A DNA stretch of 57,413 nt from Microcaldota archaeon (GTDB lineage Archaea; Micrarchaeota; Micrarchaeia; Micrarchaeales; Micrarchaeaceae), in the NCBI GenBank assembly GCA_030040895.1, contig JASHSJ010000013.1, positions 1 to 57,413 of the forward strand, written 5' to 3'. The notes under the pieces were generated by a model, which saw only the letters and a list, made by a program, of their open reading frames with translations, was not told the origin of the DNA and made no database searches. Position numbers and translations under genes: made by a program. Each line of letters opens with the position of its first letter. Within the stretch, counting starts at the first letter, position 1. Shown piece by piece: positions 32,874 to 39,406 of this stretch.

Positions 32874-33173
32874 TTAGGATTCCTGAAAAACATCGCCAAA
32901 GCATCTGCAGAAATATAAAGTTGCTCTCCTTACTTCTTTCCTTCCAGATTGGGTTAGTGCATAACTTACTTCCTTGCCCGATCTACTGCCCTCTATCAGT
33001 TCTTTTTCCCTAAGATCTTTTAGTGCCGGATATATGGTGCCAGCCTTTGGTTTCTCCCCCCTTCTTCTCCCAAGTTCACGAGCTAGCGCCTCACCTGTCA
33101 TGCGCTTCCTTGAAAGCAGCCAAAGAACCTGGAACGACAGAAACCCTCTCATGTCGCAGCCCTCTCTTTTCAT
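32874..33173 (-). CDS. PadR-family transcriptional regulator
   Basis: Winged-helix repressor. ATG 33173 gives about 99 aa: MRGFLSFQVLWLLSRKRMTGEALARELG is helix 1 and the HTH entry, KAGTIYPALKDLREKELIEG is the recognition helix and wing (TIYPAL is the PadR hallmark), and the C-terminal helix is short, as in PadR-s1 proteins. An in-frame upstream start at 33227 would read through the promoter and operator. Two cysteines near the C-terminus (FCRCF) might sense redox or metal. It is divergent from a 50-aa protein with a symmetrical inverted repeat between, so it probably represses itself and that gene. Confidence 0.9.
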   Translation of the reverse strand: MKREGCDMRGFLSFQVLWLLSRKRMTGEALARELGRRRGEKPKAGTIYPALKDLREKELIEGSRSGKEVSYALTQSGRKEVRRATLYFCRCFGDVFQES

Positions 33174-33259
33174 AACCACACCTGTTAATATAGGACAACC
33201 TATATATTTATATATTTTGTTAGGCATATATAGTATGTCCTATATTGGACGGCGAGAAA
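33174..33259. promoter_or_regulatory. Divergent promoter with symmetrical 11-bp PadR operator arms
   Basis: AATATAGGACA at 33187-33197 and its exact inverse TGTCCTATATT at 33236-33246 flank the A/T-rich core. Each arm is separated from the adjacent start codon (33173 on minus, 33260 on plus) by exactly 13 bases. TATA-like boxes lie inside the arms (about 33201-33210 for padR, 33225-33232 for the small gene), so each arm covers a transcription start. This is the layout expected for one repressor controlling both genes. Confidence 0.7.
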
Positions 33260-33412
33260 ATGAACTGCAATTGCGGAGAATACGAATATGGAATGAGGCG
33301 ATTCCTCACAAAGGAGGAGAAGATCGAGATGCTACAGGAATACAAGAAGTATCTCGAGGAAGAGGCAAAAGGCGTGGAGGAAAGAATAAAGGACCTGAAG
33401 AAGAACAACTAA
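33260..33412 (+). CDS. 50-aa charged helical protein linked to PadR
   Basis: MNCNCGEYEYGMRRFLTKEEK begins with a CxC pair, then RRFLTKEEKIEMLQEYKKYLEEE and EERIKDLKKNN form two amphipathic helices. Similar short archaeal proteins (RRFLT-EEK pattern, DUF5320-like) are often found next to PadR genes; I recall the pattern but cannot search. The gene lies behind the shared operator and ends 40 bases before the LUD gene. Probable function: a small partner or effector of the regulated system; the CNC motif may bind metal. Confidence 0.7.
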   Translation: MNCNCGEYEYGMRRFLTKEEKIEMLQEYKKYLEEEAKGVEERIKDLKKNN

Positions 33413-33452
33413 ACCTTAATTTAATTTTATTTTATTTTTATTTTGTGATAAT

Positions 33453-34061
33453 GTGAACTGGAATACTATAGCTGATGACAAAACCTTGACAGAAGCCGCT
33501 GATGCACTAAAGAAGAACGGATTTGAGGTAATAATTGTGGAAAACGGCGAAGCTGCCAAGGCAAAAGTGCTTGAGATTATACCAAAAGGCGCAGAAGTTT
33601 TCACAGCTACATCTACAACTGCAAATGTAATAGGCCTTACAAAAATTCTGGATGAATCCGGAGCCTACAATTCTATTCGAAGCAAAATGCTTGAGATGGA
33701 TAGATCAAAGGACCGCAATGAAATGGTGAGGCTTGGCGCTGCTCCTGACTGGATTGTGGGCAGTGTACACGCAATAACCAAGGACGGTATGGTGATTATT
33801 GCATCTGCATCTGGCAGCCAGCTGCCGGGATATGCTTACGGCGCGTCTCACGTGCTCTGGATAGTCGGCGCCCAAAAGATAGTCAAAAGTCTTGATGAAG
33901 GATTAAAGAGAATTTATGAGTATACTCTGCCCCTTGAGAGCGAACGTGTAAGGAAAGTGTACGGAATGCCGAGGAGCACGGTGAGCAAGCTGCTCATAAT
34001 GGGACCGCAAACCCCAGGAAGGATTACAGTGGTTCTTGTAAAGGAGGCGCTAGGATTTTAG
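33453..34061 (+). CDS. LUD-domain protein (LutC/YkgG family)
   Basis: The 202-aa LUD (DUF162) fold is found in lactate-utilisation protein LutC. Characteristic parts are FEVIIVENGEAAKAKVLEII (about 23-42), EVFTATSTTANVIGL and IIASASGSQLPGYAYGASHVLWIVG (about 114-138). LutA and LutB are absent here, so lactate oxidation cannot be inferred. It starts with GTG 33453 behind a T-rich stretch and may be read from the small-gene/PadR promoter 190 bases upstream. The 3' end overlaps the opposite-strand gene by 38 bases. Confidence 0.85.
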   Translation: MNWNTIADDKTLTEAADALKKNGFEVIIVENGEAAKAKVLEIIPKGAEVFTATSTTANVIGLTKILDESGAYNSIRSKMLEMDRSKDRNEMVRLGAAPDWIVGSVHAITKDGMVIIASASGSQLPGYAYGASHVLWIVGAQKIVKSLDEGLKRIYEYTLPLESERVRKVYGMPRSTVSKLLIMGPQTPGRITVVLVKEALGF

Positions 34062-34476
34062 AACTAAGTTTTGCCAGTGCCTTGGAAGGATTGGGCTTGT
34101 AGAGTGTCGTTGCGCCAACTTGCTGCTCTGCATATACGGTTAGACCTATCATTATTGTGCTTATCGCTGACGCCCCTTCGAGCATCTCCAATGGAATTTG
34201 TGAAAACGGCTCGGCAAGGCTTGGTCTGAAAAAATCAGGTAGAAGGTCTGCCTTTTCGTGCCTTGTAAGGAAAGTAGCGGCCGGACCAATGTTATTTGCT
34301 TTCTCCTTCAGTATGCCTTGCGTATACGTCTGAAGTACTGGGTTGCGCTGCGCAACATAATAAGGCCCGTCCGGTGTCTCTATTACTGGCCTGACCATAG
34401 CAGCAAGTCTCCTGACCTCCTGGTCTGGTATAGTTATTGTCTTCTCTATTGCACTTATGTTTAGGCACACTGTCAT
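34024..34476 (-). CDS. Hypothetical protein, 150 aa
   Basis: Not recognised. A soluble protein with mixed alpha/beta pattern; ETPDGPYYVAQRNP (about 33-46) and GLTVYAEQQVGATTLY (about 111-126) look like structured blocks. Its 3' end overlaps the LUD gene on the opposite strand by 38 bases. Good amino-acid composition and a well-placed TATA element (34503-34518) support it being real. Confidence 0.6.
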   Translation of the reverse strand: MTVCLNISAIEKTITIPDQEVRRLAAMVRPVIETPDGPYYVAQRNPVLQTYTQGILKEKANNIGPAATFLTRHEKADLLPDFFRPSLAEPFSQIPLEMLEGASAISTIMIGLTVYAEQQVGATTLYKPNPSKALAKLSSKILAPPLQEPL

Positions 34477-34502
34477 ACAATCAGGTCTATAGCGTCGGTT
34501 AT

Positions 34503-34518
34503 GATATTTATAGATATC
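34503..34518. promoter_or_regulatory. Near-palindromic TATA element between divergent genes
   Basis: GATATTTATAGATATC is centred 34.5 bases from the minus-strand ATG (34476) and 31.5 bases from the plus-strand GTG (34542). It can be read as a TATA box in either direction, so it likely drives both the hypothetical gene and the parvulin with very short leaders. Confidence 0.5.
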
Positions 34519-34541
34519 GGGACAAGAATTTGTGTGATTTT

Positions 34542-34817
34542 GTGGGAAACCAGATACGTTGCGCGCACATACTAGTCGAGAAACAATCTGTTGCGCTTGA
34601 GGTACAGAAGAAGCTGCAGGCTGGGGAGAGTTTTGCGAAGCTTGCCGAGCAATACTCCATGGATGGAACTAGAAAACGGGGCGGGGACCTGGGTTTCTTT
34701 GGCAGGGGAGAGATGGTGAAGGAGTTTGAGGATGCTGCCTTCAAGCTTCAGAAGGGGGAGGTATCTGGGCTGGTAAAAACGCAGTTCGGTTATCACATAA
34801 TAAAAAGGCTGGAATAG
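34542..34817 (+). CDS. Parvulin-type peptidyl-prolyl isomerase
   Basis: 91-aa single-domain rotamase of the PpiC/Pin1 core type. CAHILVE (about 6-12) starts the fold, KLAEQYSMDGTRKRGGDLGFFGRGEMVKEFEDAAF (split over about 32-66) carries the family blocks, and VKTQFGYHIIKRLE ends it with the conserved FGYHII. It has no signal peptide or membrane anchor, so it is cytoplasmic. GTG 34542 is chosen from homology and the TATA position; an upstream frame to 34437 runs antisense to the neighbouring gene and looks non-coding. Confidence 0.9.
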   Translation: MGNQIRCAHILVEKQSVALEVQKKLQAGESFAKLAEQYSMDGTRKRGGDLGFFGRGEMVKEFEDAAFKLQKGEVSGLVKTQFGYHIIKRLE

Positions 34818-35741
34818 CTAGCTTATCGTGGTGCCCGTTCTTCCAGATATGACGCCTTCGATGTCTTCAAGCATTCCAATCCTTGCTTCTTTGCCGCCGT
34901 TCATTATGAACCGCGCGGCGGCGGCCATTTTCGGGCGCCAGGTCCCTTCTTCATATGTGTTCAGGCTTCTTGCCACTTCTGCGGCCCTCATCTTCCTTAT
35001 TGGGCCTCTTAAATGCCCAAAATCCGAATAAACGTATTTTGTCTTCGTGAATATGTATAGTTTCTTAGCGCCTATGCTGCTGGCCAATAGTCCGCTGGTG
35101 CTGTCTTTGTCTATCACTGCATAGGCGCCCACGTACGATGCTCCTTGCCTAAAAACCGGGATACCGCCCCCACCACAGCATATGACTACAATCCCCTGAT
35201 CAACCAATTTTCTTATCGAATCTATCTCCAGTATCTTCTTTGGCTCTGGAGATCCTACTACTCTTCTATATTTTCCTTCTTCTTCCACGTATGGGAATCT
35301 TTGCTCCTTAAGGGCTTCGGCTAGCTCCTTCTTCGAATAGTAAGGGCCTATTGGCTTGCTTGGATGCCTGAATGCGGGGTCTTTCTTTTCCACAAGTGCA
35401 TGGGTAATAACTGTACAAACCTTTCTGTTGATATGTGCGGCGGCGAGCTCATTTGTCAATGCTCGTTCAAGCATAGATCCTATGAAAGCCTGTGTCTCGG
35501 CACCCAGCAAGTATAGAGGTAACTGTGGAACCACTGATCTGGCGTAGTGCCCCCTTAGCAGTTCATCCCCCACTTGGGGCCCATTCCCATGAGTTATCAC
35601 TATGCTCATGTCTTTTGCTATCATGCTGGCCATGCCTTTTGCCGCAGCTTTCACATTCTTGTATTGGACTTGAAAAGTTGGCTTCTCGCCTTTCTTCAGA
35701 AGCGCATTCCCGCCCAGCGCAACAACGACAGTCTCCATCAT
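34818..35741 (-). CDS. arcC: Carbamate kinase
   Basis: Makes ATP from carbamoyl phosphate and ADP, or the reverse. VVVALGGNALLKKGEKP (about 5-21), ITHGNGPQVGDELL and the Gly-rich VVICCGGGGIPV segment are hallmark motifs, and AVIDKDSTSGLLAS binds nucleotide. Length of about 307 aa is normal. Start is one of two adjacent ATGs (35741, 35738), both close to the transcription start predicted from AATAAATA at 35761-35768. With the transcarbamylase at 0.6 kb it could form the last two steps of arginine/citrulline fermentation; no arginine deiminase is in the window. Confidence 0.94.
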   Translation of the reverse strand: MMETVVVALGGNALLKKGEKPTFQVQYKNVKAAAKGMASMIAKDMSIVITHGNGPQVGDELLRGHYARSVVPQLPLYLLGAETQAFIGSMLERALTNELAAAHINRKVCTVITHALVEKKDPAFRHPSKPIGPYYSKKELAEALKEQRFPYVEEEGKYRRVVGSPEPKKILEIDSIRKLVDQGIVVICCGGGGIPVFRQGASYVGAYAVIDKDSTSGLLASSIGAKKLYIFTKTKYVYSDFGHLRGPIRKMRAAEVARSLNTYEEGTWRPKMAAAARFIMNGGKEARIGMLEDIEGVISGRTGTTIS

Positions 35742-35795
35742 TGATAGCTCACAAAATAGCAATAAATACCTTAAGTGATAGTATCTTGGGATTCA

Positions 35796-36407
35796 ATGAT
35801 AAAGATAATAATGTTTGATATAGGGGGAGTAATACTCAACTATACCGAAGATCGATACTATCGCTACATAACCAAGAAGTTAAAGATAAACTATGAAGAA
35901 TTCATAGAGCTGATGGGGCCGCTTATAGAACTAATGGAGCTTGGAAAACTCAGGCACTCCGAAGCAGAGGACATACTGGCAAGGAGATTTGGGATAAGGA
36001 GAGGACAGCTTGAATGGGCTTCTGCCTTCAACAAGCTGGCAAAGCCGGACAGAAAAGTCATGGCTCTGGTCAACAGGCTATCAGGGCGCTACAGGGTGTT
36101 AATACTAAGCGACATAAGCAAAAGCAGATTCAGTGAGATAGAGAAACCTGTTTTAAGCAAACTGAATATTGAGAAGGTGTTCGCATCGTTTGCCATAGGG
36201 AAGAGGAAGGGCAGCCTTGACCCGAAGGAGTGGCCTTATGCTTATGTGTTGAACAAAATGAAGGCAAAGGCGAACGAAATGCTGTTCATAGACAACATGA
36301 AATACAACATAAAAGGGGCAGAAAGAATTGGCATCAGGGGCATAGTTTTCAAGAATTATTCGCAGCTCTTAACAGAACTTAAGAAGAGAGGGATAAACAC
36401 TAGGTGA
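35796..36407 (+). CDS. HAD-superfamily hydrolase
   Basis: Phosphatase-type HAD fold, 203 aa. Motif I MFDIGGVIL has the nucleophile Asp (about residue 7) and motif II is VLILSD (about 102-107). Motif III has Lys in GKRKGSLDPKEW, and motif IV is MLFIDNMKYNIKGAERIG. The DxGxV form of motif I resembles YihX-type sugar phosphatases, but the substrate is unknown. ATG 35796 is chosen for the motif position and because a TATA-like AATAAATA at 35761-35768 places the mRNA start beside it. Followed after three bases by proline dehydrogenase. Confidence 0.82.
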   Translation: MIKIIMFDIGGVILNYTEDRYYRYITKKLKINYEEFIELMGPLIELMELGKLRHSEAEDILARRFGIRRGQLEWASAFNKLAKPDRKVMALVNRLSGRYRVLILSDISKSRFSEIEKPVLSKLNIEKVFASFAIGKRKGSLDPKEWPYAYVLNKMKAKANEMLFIDNMKYNIKGAERIGIRGIVFKNYSQLLTELKKRGINTR

Positions 36408-36410
36408 TCA

Positions 36411-37259
36411 GTGTTGCTCGGTGATGTGCTACAGCGCATAATTGCTAGGAGGTGGATAGCTGGCCCAGACATAAGTGATGCAATGATCAGGGCTAGGGCG
36501 CTCAACGGCAAAGGCATAATTGCAATAATAAACTATCTCGGAGAAGAGCTTGACAACATAAGGGATGTGGATTATACTGTAAAAGTTTATAAGCAATTGA
36601 TCCGGGCCGTAAAGAGCGAGCATGTCAAAGCAGATATCACCGTAAAGGCGTCGCAGCTGGGCCTCAGGATAAACAATCGTGTGGCAAGAAGGCACTATGG
36701 CGAACTGGCAAAACTTTGCAAGAAGAACAGATTGTTCCTTTGGCTTGATATGGAAGAATATGAGCTCGTTTCAAGGACCATAGATCTGTACTTATCTGCA
36801 GGAAGAACGTCGGGTCGTGGAATCTGCATACAGTCATATCTTAGGAGAAGTAGAAATGACCTGATAAAACTGGCCAAATGCAAAGCAGTTATAAGACTGG
36901 TTAAGGGCGCGCATGCAGCTGCAAATAACCCGGTATATGAGAGCAGGGATGCCGCAACGGAAAACTACTATGCTCTCATGGAATACCTGTTCAAAAACTG
37001 CAATTCTTTTACCATAGGCACGCATGATTCTGAAATAATAAATAATGCCTTTAAACTAAATAGAAAGTACAAAAGAGACGTCACTTATGCAATGCTGAAT
37101 GGAATAAGGGATCAGTATGCGGCTGGACTTGCAAAGCACAACAAAGTTGCAGTATACGTTCCATTTGGAAGGCGCTGGTTCGGGTATTCTTACAGGAGGA
37201 TAAAGGAACTCAACAACATGAAGCTCATACTAACATCTATAGCCAAGAGGGGCAACTGA
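36411..37259 (+). CDS. Proline dehydrogenase
   Basis: FAD enzyme that oxidises proline to pyrroline-5-carboxylate and passes electrons to quinone. Conserved parts: ITVKASQLGLRI (about 76-87), FLWLDMEEYE (about 104-113), ICIQSYLRRSRNDL (about 138-151), IRLVKGAHA (about 162-170), THDSEIIN (about 203-210), and the substrate region YVPFGRRWFGYSYRRIKEL near the end with the paired Arg that bind the proline carboxylate. Start GTG 36411. No P5C dehydrogenase is in the window. The electrons could reach the cytochrome bd encoded 5 kb away. Confidence 0.9.
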   Translation: MLLGDVLQRIIARRWIAGPDISDAMIRARALNGKGIIAIINYLGEELDNIRDVDYTVKVYKQLIRAVKSEHVKADITVKASQLGLRINNRVARRHYGELAKLCKKNRLFLWLDMEEYELVSRTIDLYLSAGRTSGRGICIQSYLRRSRNDLIKLAKCKAVIRLVKGAHAAANNPVYESRDAATENYYALMEYLFKNCNSFTIGTHDSEIINNAFKLNRKYKRDVTYAMLNGIRDQYAAGLAKHNKVAVYVPFGRRWFGYSYRRIKELNNMKLILTSIAKRGN

Positions 37260-37313
37260 GTTTTAGACGTTGGCTTAATAAACTTTTAATCTTATAAAAC
37301 TGGGAGTGAAACG

Positions 37314-38774
37314 ATGGCCAGCAAGCCGGGGAAGGAAACGCAGGAGGGCATTACCGTAAAAAAGTCGGAGAACTTCTCAGAATGGTATACACAGGCCGTA
37401 ATTAAATCAGGATTTGTTGACTACACCGCTGTATCAGGCTCGCTGGCCTTCAGGCCTGATGGGTATTTCGCCTGGGAGTGCGTGCAGCGCGCAACGGACG
37501 CTGCGTTCAAGAAAGATGGGATACAGAACGTTTACTTTCCTTTGCTCATACCTGAGAAGTTTCTAAACAAGGAGAAGGAGCATGTTGAGGGCTTCAGTCC
37601 CGAGGTTGCGTGGGTAACCCATACTGGCAAATCCGAACTTGACGAGAGGCTTGCTGTAAGGCCTACTTCTGAGACCATAATGTATGACAGCTATGCAAAA
37701 TGGATCAGATCTTGGAGGGACCTTCCGATGCGGTATAACCAGTGGAACAATGTAGTCCGATGGGAATTCAAGCACCCGACGCCGCTGCTGAGAAGCAGGG
37801 AGTTCTTGTGGAATGAAGGCCATACCGTATTTGCAACAGAAGAAGAAGCCAACGCGGAAAGGGACGCAATATTGAAACTTTATGCCAAGGTGCTCAAGGA
37901 CTATCTTGCACTGGCCGGAGTCGTTGGAAGGAAAACAGACTCCGAGAAGTTTGCTGGTGCGCAAGCCTCTTACAGTATAGAGCACCTATTGCCGGACGGC
38001 CTTTGTGTTCAGGGTCCAGATTGCCACAATGACGGGCAGAACTTTGCCAAGGCTTTTGGGATTAGTTTCATCGACAAGGATGGGAAAACAAAATATGCAT
38101 ATCAGAACACATTCGCGATATCCACAAGGGAACTGGGGGTAATGGCGGCCACACACGGCGATGACAAAGGCCTTGTTATTCCGCCCATGCTGGCGAGAAT
38201 ACAGGCTGTCATAGTGCCAATTTTCAATGAGGAGAACATGGAGGGGGTACTCACATACTGCAGTCTGATATCAAAAGAACTAGGTGGCAAGATAAGATCG
38301 CACGTTGACTCACGAGACTCGTATACTCCTGGATGGAAGTTCAATGAATGGGAAATGAAAGGCGTTCCTGTAAGAATCGAAGCAGGGATGCGCGATATAA
38401 GCACAGAGAAAGCGGTTGTTGTGAGAAGGGACACGGGACAAAAGGCACAGGTTGAATTGAAGAAGCTGGGTGCATTTGTTGAAAAGATGCTTGAAGAGAT
38501 ACAAACCAATCTGTATGAAAAGTCGAAAAAACAGCTCGAGGAAAATACCCACAGGGTTGAAAATTATGATGCCTTGAAGAGCGTGGTGAAGGGTAAGGGT
38601 GGATTTGCGCAGGGAGGATGGTGCGGGCTGGAAGACTGTGAGAAGAAGATACGCACAGAACTTGGTGCAAAAATATGTGGAATCCCGCTTGACCTCCAGA
38701 AGAACGTAAAGGGCAGGTGCATTGTCTGCGGCAAGCCAGCCAAGTACATTGTAAATATAGCAAGAGCATATTGA
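37314..38774 (+). CDS. proS: Prolyl-tRNA synthetase (archaeal/eukaryotic type)
   Basis: Class II aminoacyl-tRNA synthetase charging tRNA-Pro. Motif 1 lies around FRPDGYFAWECVQRATD, motif 2 around VVRWEFKHPTPLLRSREFLWNEGH and motif 3 around THGDDKGLVIPP; AVRPTSETIMYDSYAKW is the proline-specific region. The C-terminal zinc-binding domain has cysteines in GGWCGLEDCEKK and CIVCGKP. 486 aa is the typical archaeal length. A GGAGTGA ribosome binding site precedes ATG 37314. tRNA-Pro(CGG) is encoded at 42.4 kb. Confidence 0.96.
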   Translation: MASKPGKETQEGITVKKSENFSEWYTQAVIKSGFVDYTAVSGSLAFRPDGYFAWECVQRATDAAFKKDGIQNVYFPLLIPEKFLNKEKEHVEGFSPEVAWVTHTGKSELDERLAVRPTSETIMYDSYAKWIRSWRDLPMRYNQWNNVVRWEFKHPTPLLRSREFLWNEGHTVFATEEEANAERDAILKLYAKVLKDYLALAGVVGRKTDSEKFAGAQASYSIEHLLPDGLCVQGPDCHNDGQNFAKAFGISFIDKDGKTKYAYQNTFAISTRELGVMAATHGDDKGLVIPPMLARIQAVIVPIFNEENMEGVLTYCSLISKELGGKIRSHVDSRDSYTPGWKFNEWEMKGVPVRIEAGMRDISTEKAVVVRRDTGQKAQVELKKLGAFVEKMLEEIQTNLYEKSKKQLEENTHRVENYDALKSVVKGKGGFAQGGWCGLEDCEKKIRTELGAKICGIPLDLQKNVKGRCIVCGKPAKYIVNIARAY

Positions 38775-38783
38775 GGTGATTTA

Positions 38784-39254
38784 ATGGCAAGGAAAAGATC
38801 AATAGATGAGACGCTGATAGAAGAAACGCCAGAAGATATACTGGGAAAGCCACCGCGCGAGCAGCCCCCGGAACCGGTCGGCAGCATGCCAAGCGCAGAA
38901 CCGGAAATATCTAGCATTGATGGTGGCGACATAAGCCTTTCAGGATTCATGAAGGTAAATATAAGGGTAGGCAGGATTCTTGAAGTGAATGATGTCCCTG
39001 GCGCCAGAAAGCCCATGTACAAGCTGCGCGTAGACCTCGGCGAACTTGGAATAAGAGCCATAGTGGCCGGTATAGGCGCCTATTATACTAAGGATGAATT
39101 GATTGACAAGACGATTGCCGTGGTCGCCAACCTGCGGCCCAAGTCCATAGCCGGCGAGATGTCCCATGGAATGCTTCTTGCGGCGGAGGACGGCGAGATA
39201 ATATCGGTTCTGTCACCTGACAGGAGGGTTAGGGCAGGAAGTCCAGTAAGATAA
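38784..39254 (+). CDS. tRNA-binding OB-fold protein (MetRS C-domain/Arc1p type)
   Basis: Residues 50-156 are a tRNA-binding domain: FMKVNIRVGRILEVNDVPGARK (53-74), VAGIGAYYTKDELI and VVANLRPKSIAGEMSHGMLLAA carry the EMAP/CsaA/MetRS-C signature. The first 50 residues are Pro/Glu-rich and probably disordered. It lies nine bases after proS with a GGTGAT ribosome binding site. It may act in trans to deliver tRNA to a synthetase, ProS or a MetRS lacking this domain. Confidence 0.9.
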   Translation: MARKRSIDETLIEETPEDILGKPPREQPPEPVGSMPSAEPEISSIDGGDISLSGFMKVNIRVGRILEVNDVPGARKPMYKLRVDLGELGIRAIVAGIGAYYTKDELIDKTIAVVANLRPKSIAGEMSHGMLLAAEDGEIISVLSPDRRVRAGSPVR

Positions 39255-39406
39255 GGGCTGGTGCACTTCCGCATATCAACTTTTTGACAAGCAATAAAAG
39301 CCTTTCATATGTCATTACCTCGGGGAAACTGTTCCTTAGCATGGAATAGTCATTTATATCTGAAAGGGGCACTATATGCAGTTCAAACTATTTTTCTGGT
39401 GGATTT

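Noticed and set aside
34437-34541. Extension of the parvulin upstream to 34437
   Set aside because: It runs antisense to the neighbouring gene and through the TATA element; the parvulin fold begins at about 34550.
39255-39406. Possible small RNA or replication origin upstream of mcm
   Set aside because: The 152-base gap holds only a TATA-like box and no origin-type repeats or box motifs; I see nothing more to support a feature.
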